Below, one piece after another: positions 33,701 through 40,865 of a DNA stretch of 41,284 bases (positions within the stretch are counted from its first letter, which is position 1; every line of letters begins with the position of its first letter). Origin of the DNA: Cyanobium sp. Aljojuca 7A6 (GTDB lineage: Bacteria > Cyanobacteriota > Cyanobacteriia > PCC-6307 > Cyanobiaceae). The notes beneath the pieces are model-generated. The model was given only the letters and a program-made list of their open reading frames with translations, was not told where the DNA came from and did not search any database. Made by a program: the position numbers and the translations under genes. The stretch spans positions 1 to 41,284 of the forward strand of contig NZ_JAGQCY010000022.1 in assembly GCF_024346455.1 (NCBI RefSeq), written 5' to 3'.

Positions 33701-35029
33701 AGAAAGTGGAGCGTAGAGGTGGAACAGGGTAAGCGGCCAGACAATCTTGCTTTCCTCGGATATCGTGATAATCCACGTGCAGCAATGTCTGAACTAAATG
33801 TCTTATTAAATCTGTCGCATTTTGCTGAATCCTTTGGCCGAACATTAGCCGAAGGGGCCGCTGCTCGCCGCCCTGTCATCGCCTACGAATGGGGGGCCTT
33901 GCGGGAACTGGTGAATCAGGGTGAAAATGGAATTTTGGTACCGTACCGCGACATTGATGGGGTAGTCGATGCGGTAGTCACTCTTTGTAACACTCCCTCA
34001 TTGATCCATAAAATGGGCGATGCCGGTAGGTCTTTTATCTCCAAGGAATTCTCTCAAGAGAGTTTGCGCGATGCGCTGGCGAGGGGATATGAACAAATTT
34101 TCGGCCTCCCCATGCGCGGCCAGGCCACGCTAGAGGCCCCCAATACCACTCCCCATATTCCGGCCATTACCCGTGTGGGATGTGCCCAGCGCACGTCTAT
34201 AATTATCCCAGTCTACAATGCGCCCGATGAAGTGAACGCCTGCATCTCTTCTGTTCTCCGCCACACTGATCTTTCGCGCAACCGAGTGCTTGTGATCGAT
34301 GATGGGAGCTCCGATCCAGCGGTGACATCGGTACTTTCAATTTTTGAAGGTCACCCTAGTCTTACCATCCGCCGTAACAACTCAAATATCGGCTATACCC
34401 GAACTATCAATGCAGCCATCACCGAGACAGATGCGGATGATGTGGTACTCCTAAACTCTGACACCATCGTGACTCCCAAATGGCTTGAAGGTCTGCTCGC
34501 TACCTCCTACTGCCGCGCAAAGGTGGCGACAGTGACTGCGATGAGCGACAACGCAGGTGCCTTTTCATTCCCGAAGTTCAATGAAGCTTGCTTTAAACCA
34601 GATCATCTCAGCCATGATGAGTATGCATTGTTGATTCTGCAAGCCACGCAAGCCTGTGTACCACCCAAAGTGCCAACTGGATCAGGATTTTGTATGTTGA
34701 TTAGACGAGATGTTATCCGCAAATGTGGATTATTTGACTGCATAGCCTTCCCCCGCGGCTATGGAGAGGAAAATGACTTTTGCATGCGCGCACTGAAAGC
34801 GGGCTGGATCAATCTTGTTTCGCCCTGGTCTTTTGTGTACCATGTTCGCTCAGCCAGTTTCAAAGGTGAAAAGGTGGCGCTGGTTAAGGCGGGTGTTGAC
34901 ATGGTGACCAAGCGTTATCCTGAATACGCTAGTCTTGTGAAGGAAGCGTTTGCAGCGCCTGAAATGGCGGCACTTCGCCAGGCTTCGCTTCGTGTTGCGT
35001 CTGAGAACCGGACTGACATCATAAAATGA
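30722..35029 (+). CDS. Four-part polysaccharide glycosyltransferase (RgpF-like/WbsX/GT4/GT2)
   Basis: A 1,435-residue cytosolic multi-enzyme for surface-glycan assembly. The first 70 residues look TPR-like ([20 protein letters not shown]). About 100-350 resembles the rhamnan synthesis RgpF domain ([35 protein letters not shown]). About 360-700 is a WbsX/GH99-like domain ([67 protein letters not shown]). About 760-1126 is a GT4 domain ([32 protein letters not shown]). From 1157 to the end is a GT2 domain ([47 protein letters not shown]). ATG 30722 is followed by alternatives at 30725 and 30776. G+C is clearly lower than upstream core genes. Confidence 0.9.
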   Translation: [1435 protein letters not shown]

Positions 35030-35068
35030 GGTAGAATCTCAAAGTGTTTGGCAAATGGAGTTTTACCG

Positions 35069-35929
35069 ATGCAGGCATCCGATCTTACTGGATATCTTAG
35101 ACTTATGGGAAAAGAATCCCTTGTTTCTGCCCTGATGAATGGCACCGGTTTGCCAGAATACTTACGCAGCGGGATTCCAGGCATGCCATCAGAAGAGATA
35201 CAAATGTCCACTACCGGAAAAGTCGGTCAACGCAACATCATTGAGGCTGTTGACTTCTGCCACTCCGTGATCGAGCGCTATCGTACTCATACCAGTTCAG
35301 GGCAACCTGCGGTACTTGATTTTGGTTGTGGTTGGGGGCGAATTGCTCGAACTTTCTTGAGCGTTACACCAGCCTCAATGATCACTGGTGTCGATGTTCG
35401 GCCAGACGCCGTTGAATTGGCTCGATCATTGTCGGCAGCTATTGATTTTTCGCTCATCGCACCACGGCCTCCTGCTTACCAGTTTCAGAATAGAATCTTT
35501 GATTTGATAGTCGGATATTCTGTATTCTCTCATCTATCCGAAGATGTGGCGCAAGCATGGATTAATGAGTTTGCGCGTATTGTTGCGCCTAGCGGGCTTG
35601 TCTGCATAACCACCCGTGCCAGGATGCATCTCGTAAATTCTAAGGGACAGTCAGAGAATACAGTAGACCTCAGTGGCCATCTAAAGCAATATGCAACTAT
35701 GCTAGATGATTTTGACACCGCAATATCACGTTATGATGCTGGCGAATTTGTTTATGTTCCAACCGGTGGTGGAGGCCTTTTGTCCCCAGACTTTTTTGGA
35801 GAGGCGATAATTCCGAAGAGCTACGTTGAAAAGAATTGGCAGACCCATTTCACGCTGGTTGATTGGATCGATAACTTTTCCGAAGTCGGTACACAGCCTA
35901 TTATTGTATTGCAGCGCAACAGCTTTTGA
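35069..35929 (+). CDS. Class I SAM-dependent methyltransferase
   Basis: A 286-residue methyltransferase of the Rossmann (class I) type. Motif I is VLDFGCGWGRIARTF, the acidic end of strand 2 is TGVDVRPDAVELA, motif II/post-I is FDLIVGYSVFSHL, and IVAPSGLVCITT is the strand-5 region. About 80 unassigned residues precede the SAM fold and a short one follows it. ATG 35069 (MQASDLTGYLRLMGKESLVS) is preferred over TTG 35048. Lying between the giant glycosyltransferase and the AlgX-like gene in the A+T-richer island, it most likely methylates a sugar or a glycan end, which can set chain length; that role is inferred. Confidence 0.82.
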   Translation: MQASDLTGYLRLMGKESLVSALMNGTGLPEYLRSGIPGMPSEEIQMSTTGKVGQRNIIEAVDFCHSVIERYRTHTSSGQPAVLDFGCGWGRIARTFLSVTPASMITGVDVRPDAVELARSLSAAIDFSLIAPRPPAYQFQNRIFDLIVGYSVFSHLSEDVAQAWINEFARIVAPSGLVCITTRARMHLVNSKGQSENTVDLSGHLKQYATMLDDFDTAISRYDAGEFVYVPTGGGGLLSPDFFGEAIIPKSYVEKNWQTHFTLVDWIDNFSEVGTQPIIVLQRNSF

Positions 35930-35977
35930 CGCAAACGGTTCCCAGGAAACCCAGGCACGAGTTTCACGTTTTGTTTT

Positions 35978-37303
35978 ATGCATGCAAATTGGTCCATATC
36001 GCTAATAGACCACCGAAACTCTGATAAGATACAAGGCTGGAATCTTGAAAGCCCCAAGTCAGGAGCGGAATCAGAACAGGATTATTCGGATCAGATTCGC
36101 TTCCGTGGCTGGTATCTTGCGCAGCAGGGTGGTCCTGGGAAAATTAAGCTTTCGCACGGTGGAGTAGTGCTGGCCGACATAGCCGCAGATCTCCCTCGTC
36201 CAGAAGATGTCACTCGCGCCCGGGTAGACAACCCTGCAGACCGCCCTGGCAAGGAATGTTGTGGTTTTGATCTGACCCTGTCGCGCCGGCCTGGTCCTTA
36301 CCGGTTGGAGGTGTCCGGTCCGGGACTGGATGGTGGAATAATGGTGTTTGACATCCTTGACCTGCAGTGCGGTCCATACGCGTTGATCGGTAAGGACAGG
36401 CAATTGTTTTTGGGCGGGGACAGCAATGACAGTGTGGGCCAGTTCACCGAAAGACGCATTGTACCGGAGAGGTCGGCCATATCCTGGGCGGCAAATTTCG
36501 CGGCGATGAAGGCATGGGAGACGGAGTATGGCATGCGCATGTCGCTTCTTATCGCCCCGGCCAAGGAAGAGATTTTTCCTAATTACTTTCCCTTCCCGCG
36601 AGCTTCGCGCACCGTGCTTGATGATTTTCGCTTCCGCTTTGCTGCCAATAACCCGGTAGTGCCGATCCACGAGTTACGCGCACAGCGTCAATTTGCCTAT
36701 TGTGAAACAGATACACATTGGACCGATCATGGTGCCACCCTCGCTGCAAAGGCCGTGCTGAAACACTGGGGCATGGACGAAACCATCATTGGCGAGCTCC
36801 CACAAGAGTTTGTTTCGCGCCAGCGGCATGGCGATCTAGGCGTTAAGCTTGAGCCGCACCGCGCCAGCTATCAGCTGGTCTTTGCGAAAGACCCTGATCG
36901 CCTTCTGGTTTTCGACAATGGCGTGCGCAACCAAGGTTGTATCCGGATGTGGAAAAATCCCGACGCCCCGCTGCCCAACAGCTGCCTAATCTTCGGTGAT
37001 AGTTTTGGCACAAACTTTGCGCAAAGCTTAACCGGAGTTTTCTCGCAAGTGACCTATGCATACCGCCCAGCCAGCTTTTGCACCACTCTTTCGGGGATGC
37101 TGAACCCCAGCCATGTGATCCTGCAGATCACACAACGATTTTTGCACGGCTCTCCCGACCGACGCGAGACGATTTTTGACACCGCCGCAACAAAGATAAA
37201 CTCTCTACCCGATGCGGAACGCCAAGCCCTCACACGCAGCTTTTTCGCGCAGGCTGATGGCCCCTTCTCTGCCCTAATTTCATCGCATCTGGAAAGACTT
37301 TGA
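35978..37303 (+). CDS. AlgX/AlgJ-like SGNH protein with N-terminal beta domain
   Basis: A 441-residue protein. Residues about 40-125 form a beta-rich module (IRFRGWYLAQQGGPGKIKLS; RVDNPADRPGKECCGFDLTL) of a kind often found attached to polysaccharide enzymes. The rest resembles the AlgX/AlgJ SGNH hydrolase-like acetyltransferase domain: SLLIAPAKEEIFPNYFPFPR, the catalytic-dyad region ETDTHWTDHGATLAAKAVL near 245, and the nucleophile motif LIFGDSFGTNFAQ near 340. Such enzymes O-acetylate exopolysaccharides in the periplasm, yet no signal peptide is seen here (start MHANWSISLIDHRNSD), so either export differs or it works inside the cell. Confidence 0.75.
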   Translation: MHANWSISLIDHRNSDKIQGWNLESPKSGAESEQDYSDQIRFRGWYLAQQGGPGKIKLSHGGVVLADIAADLPRPEDVTRARVDNPADRPGKECCGFDLTLSRRPGPYRLEVSGPGLDGGIMVFDILDLQCGPYALIGKDRQLFLGGDSNDSVGQFTERRIVPERSAISWAANFAAMKAWETEYGMRMSLLIAPAKEEIFPNYFPFPRASRTVLDDFRFRFAANNPVVPIHELRAQRQFAYCETDTHWTDHGATLAAKAVLKHWGMDETIIGELPQEFVSRQRHGDLGVKLEPHRASYQLVFAKDPDRLLVFDNGVRNQGCIRMWKNPDAPLPNSCLIFGDSFGTNFAQSLTGVFSQVTYAYRPASFCTTLSGMLNPSHVILQITQRFLHGSPDRRETIFDTAATKINSLPDAERQALTRSFFAQADGPFSALISSHLERL

Positions 37304-37496
37304 CACGGGAATAGCATTCTGGACAGCGCTCTTTTATCCCTGTGCAGCAAGTTGAACGGGCATACTTTTCCCCCGACTACGTAGGGCCTCCTGAAATAAG
37401 CAGACCGTCCACTCTGCAGTGGACTGAGCACTATTGGTCAGTAGACTGTGCGCAAATTGGCTCATTCCTGCCGAAAAGGTGACCAGAGTTTTACAC

Positions 37497-37694
37497 ATGT
37501 GTCGACGCGAGCATCGGAACCAGCTCTCGTCTGAGGACTTCTTCCTACCTTTTGGCGGCAAACTCTCTGGTAACAATCGCTGGGTCAAGCTCGCCGAGCT
37601 GATTCCCTGGGATGAGCTGGCCCGATCACCTGGTGATCACCATCGACCGCGGATGGCAGTTTTAGCCCTGAATCCAGCCATCACCGCCTTTTGA
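37497..37694 (+). pseudogene. Truncated IS5/IS1182-type transposase N-terminus
   Basis: From ATG 37497 the frame reads MCRREHRNQLSSEDFFLPFG, then GKLSGNNRWVKLAELIPWDE and LARSPGD. This is the very characteristic N-terminus of a group of IS5/IS1182-like transposases (EDFFLPFGGKLS..NRWVKLAELIPWDEIE). Homology ends at about 37,625, and the frame stops at 37,694 after unrelated sequence; the DDE catalytic part is missing. It is therefore the leftover of an insertion sequence, next to the ISAs1 remnant. Confidence 0.75.
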
Positions 37695-37695
37695 G

Positions 37696-37758
37696 GATGT
37701 GGCTGGCTGGATCAGGAAAATTCCTCTGGGCGTTGGCCTTGGGATGGCCAGCCACATC
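37696..37758. repeat. 12-base perfect inverted repeat
   Basis: GATGTGGCTGGC at 37696-37707 is the exact reverse complement of GCCAGCCACATC at 37747-37758, with 39 bases between, inside which AGGAA/TTCCT forms a smaller hairpin. It lies between the two transposase remnants. It may be an insertion-sequence end, a transcription terminator or a recombination scar; there is no T tract. Confidence 0.6.
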
Positions 37759-37897
37759 AGTGGGGAGCTGTCGGCTCACCACCAGCCGCACGCCTGTGAG
37801 GCCGCGTTCTTTGAGGGAAGCGATGAACTCGCTCCAGAAGCCCTCGGTCTCGCTGTCGCCCACCTGGGGGCCCAGCCAGGGCCGACTGAAAGTCTCG

Positions 37898-39090
37898 TTA
37901 ATCCCTCTCCAGCGCCTGGATCCCGCTCCAGCCGAGCATCCTGTTGATGTCGTGGGCCACGGCCATCAATCCAGCCCTGATGGAGCGGAAGCCATTGGTC
38001 CGCAGCAGGTTGAGGCCCAGGGTGCGCCATAGCGCCAGAGCCTGAACGCCGTTGCGTTCGGCATAGCGGTGGGCATCCTCGCCAAGTTGCACATCACGGA
38101 CCCAGTGCCACTCGTTCTCGATTGCCCAGCGCTGCCGCACAAGGCGCAGCAGGGCCTTTGGGCTGGTACGCATCGTCGTGATGAATTGGTGGACGTGGCG
38201 GAATGGCTTGCCGTCACGTTGGCCTGAGGACACCAGTTCAATGATCCAGCTGGCGCGGATCCAGCGTTCGCGGATCGCCTCTGTGGCGTTGCGGGCCCTC
38301 AGTTCCCAAAGCACCTGGCGGCCGTGACTTTTCTCGAAATCGCTCTCCTCGACAGGGAAGTGCCGCTGGTATCGGAACTGATCGGCGATCTGCCGGTGCA
38401 GTGTGCGCTGATTTTTCCACTCCTTCGGAGAAGCCTTCGGCTAGACGGTCAGGAGCAAGTCGGCCCCCTGTTCTGCTGCGAGCTGAAAAAGACGGTGAGG
38501 TGTGGAGTGCATCCGCCTGGATCAGCACGCCATTGAGATCGAGCGTGCTCAGCAGCTCCTTGAGGGCAGCGCGCTCATGGGAGTCACCGGTGTCGTAGGA
38601 GGTCTGGGCGTAGCCGCCAGGCTTCTGCGAAGCAGTAGGCGACGCCCAGATCGCGGGCGTAGAGCGTCACCTGGGTGACAAAGCGGGTGGCACCGTCAGA
38701 TCCCTCGGGCTGGCTGGCGGAACCACGCAAGGTCTTACCGTCACAGATCAACTGATCAAGTTCCCTGTCCTGCTCTGCGATTTGGGCCAGCATCCACTGG
38801 CGCAGCATCGCGAACATGCTCTGCAGATCCACCCGCTCCAACAGGTAGAGAAAGGTGGAGTCGGTGGGTGTCCCGCGAAGCTCAAGACCGAGAGCCGTAT
38901 TGAAGGCCTCGCGGTGCCGGCGGGCAAATCGCTCCAGATCCCTGGCGCTGCGACAGCCGCTCAGGATTCCCAGGATGGCCACCATCAGCAACAGCAGCCA
39001 CTGGGGATAGCGCACGCCCCGGCGCTTGCGACCCTCAGGAAGCGACTGCAGAAAGCCGATCAGATCAGAAGGCGACGCGGGCTTGGACAA
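37898..39090 (-). pseudogene. ISAs1-family transposase, multiply frameshifted
   Basis: The minus strand encodes an ISAs1-type transposase in pieces. Frame A from TTG 39090 gives MSKPASPSDLIGFLQSLPEG, then WLLLLMVAILGILSGCRSAR and ICDGKTLRGSA to QVTLYARDLGVA, then goes out of frame at about 38,623. The next frame continues YAQTSYDTGDSHERAALKEL and LSTLDLNGVLIQADALHT, shifts again near 38,510, and reads FQLAAEQGADLLLTV followed by an in-frame TAG. The last part is intact (NQRTLHRQIADQFRYQRHFP; RQVLWELRARNATEAIRERW; VRQRWAIENEWHWVRDVQLG; HDINRMLGWSGIQALERD). At least two frameshifts and one stop make it inactive. Terminal inverted repeats were not identified with confidence; a CAGGGCC sequence at about 37,877 could be one end. 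Confidence 0.88.
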
Positions 39091-39233
39091 GAGAGAGGAG
39101 CGGTGCCAGGGCTGAGGCGCCAGAATCAGTCTTGGGCATGGTTCGTCTGGTTGAGGTGGTTCTCAAACCAGGGTCACGGGCCTGCGCACCCCTTGCAACG
39201 CCAGCGGCTGAGCCGGGATGCCTGAGCTGCGCG

Positions 39234-39260
39234 CTCAACCCCGGCGTAGCCGGGGTTGAG
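39234..39260. repeat. Perfect 12-base palindromic hairpin
   Basis: CTCAACCCCGGC (39234-39245), loop GTA, GCCGGGGTTGAG (39249-39260) is a perfect 12-base-pair stem with a three-base loop. No T run follows on either strand, so it is not a classic terminator. It could be a REP/BIME-like element or an insertion-sequence-linked palindrome, lying just upstream of the ISAs1 remnant. Confidence 0.7.
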
Positions 39261-39558
39261 GTCCCCAGGGATTTACACCAACACAAGGGACCCAAGCTCC
39301 TGCTGGCCTCGGCATCAACAGCCATGCAAATGACCCATTTTCGCAGAATTGACCGAGTTTTTCAGCAAGCTTTAAGGAGTGTTGAACCAGTTCGTGCCAA
39401 TAACTGCGGTAGATTTTCACGTTTGCCATCAAAAACTGCAATGGCACTCAATGAATTTCCAGTTTTGAGAGACTAGAGCGTTCTCAGTGCTACTTTTCCT
39501 GAAAGCAGGAATCTCACAACCGAGAATCTCGGCTTACAACATGCACACATCACAATAT
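39261..39558. other. Intergenic, nothing assigned
   Basis: About 300 bases between the palindrome and the sulfotransferase stop. Base composition shifts from G+C-rich to A+T-rich along it, marking the edge of foreign sequence. No convincing gene, RNA or terminator is seen; short open frames here do not look like proteins. Confidence 0.5.
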
Positions 39559-40608
39559 TCAACAACTTTGCGAAGCACCAATCTCCATTGGATTGAGCTG
39601 GTGCAGCGCAATCCTGTCCCTATATATGGACACAAGACTAGCAGATGATGAGTAGTGATAAATTTCAGATCCATCACCACGGCATCTCAGCGAATACTCA
39701 AGGTCTCCTCTTGCAACGGATAGCTTAAGCAGTATATCTTCATAAAGAAGATCACATAAATAATGCTCGTTCGTCAAAGAGCTGCCACTGAATATACTCT
39801 TTTCACATACATGTCTGTCCAAATCATCCAAAATATTTCTAAGGAACTCAGACTGCATCCTGAGTTTTCGGCCTAGCGATACAGCCGATTTTGACTGCCA
39901 TTCCTTCGCCATACTCACCTTCAGCTGGTTACTTGATTCCTCTTGGGTGCAATGAGTATCGCCGTAAGACTGCATATTATCTGAGGTGGTTGGTTCATAG
40001 CCAAACGCCAAAAAATCATCTCGATAAAACTTATTCACGAGATGTAAAGCTCGCTCATCAAGCGCAGGGTTATCACTTTTATATTTAAAGAGTGACGCCT
40101 TTTTATTGTGGGCAACAGTGATATTCAGCATCGATTCAACAGGCTGTAGATAGAACTCGATAATTGCCTGAAGTCCACCTTCCAGCCGAAATATCCTTGC
40201 CGGATGACCCACGTCAAGAAAATCGATCATAGGCCTTAGGTGGTTGTCCAGATAGTAAGGGTCTTGCTCCACAATGGCTATGCTATTAATCACCCATTGG
40301 CTATATTCAGGCCGCTCCTCTGGAGAGACTTCACGAAAAATCCAATTATATTCAGACACAAGGCGTTGATAAGGATTTCGAACAACCATAAAGATCTCCT
40401 TTATGTTATCAAAACGCACAAGCGATTTTAGTGCCGAACAGGTTTGATGCTGTGGAGAGGCCAGCAAGCAGTCTTGGGCAGGCTTTCCTCGCATCTCCAA
40501 TTCAGATGTATAGCCATTCGCCGTAAACGTGTCAACAATTGAGGATCCTCCACACTTGGGGACATGCAGAAAAAGGATACTGTTGCTGTCTTTTGTGAGA
40601 ATTGTCAT
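39559..40608 (-). CDS. Sulfotransferase family protein
   Basis: A 349-residue PAPS-dependent sulfotransferase (Sulfotransfer_2-like). The 5'-phosphosulfate-binding loop is ILFLHVPKCGGSSIVDTF (Lys18 as the key Lys), and the 3'-phosphate-binding region is IFMVVRNPYQRLVSEYNWIF. The FLAFGYEPTT segment marks the usual end of the catalytic domain. About 120 further residues form an unassigned, probably helical C-terminal extension. Composition is A+T-rich compared with the core genes, indicating lateral origin. In context it probably sulfates a surface glycan or the glycan-linked acceptor of the island; the exact acceptor is unknown. It is divergent from the coiled-coil gene at the window end. Confidence 0.85.
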   Translation of the reverse strand: MTILTKDSNSILFLHVPKCGGSSIVDTFTANGYTSELEMRGKPAQDCLLASPQHQTCSALKSLVRFDNIKEIFMVVRNPYQRLVSEYNWIFREVSPEERPEYSQWVINSIAIVEQDPYYLDNHLRPMIDFLDVGHPARIFRLEGGLQAIIEFYLQPVESMLNITVAHNKKASLFKYKSDNPALDERALHLVNKFYRDDFLAFGYEPTTSDNMQSYGDTHCTQEESSNQLKVSMAKEWQSKSAVSLGRKLRMQSEFLRNILDDLDRHVCEKSIFSGSSLTNEHYLCDLLYEDILLKLSVARGDLEYSLRCRGDGSEIYHYSSSASLVSIYRDRIALHQLNPMEIGASQSC

Positions 40609-40865
40609 CGTTCCATGCTATGAAAATAATGACCGGTTAGGTTACCATTGATTCACTTTGCTGAAGAAGGGTAACCCCTAGGGAGACTCTGGAAAAGCCA
40701 CCCATTCACGGGACGATACCCTTGTTATCGCAGGCAAGCGATTGGCTCATGGGCGGACGGTCAAGCGCCACTGCCCCCCCCTTGGGCAGACACTTTGTCT
40801 TCCAAGGGATATTTGCGGGACATCGGACTGGCAAGTGGCACAATAGAGAGGGGAAACGCTCTCGC

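Noticed and set aside
40660..40710. GGGTAACCCCTAGGGAGACTCTGG-like stretch resembling an insertion-sequence end
   Set aside because: No matching partner repeat or transposase is adjacent, and I could not recall the exact family end; left unassigned.
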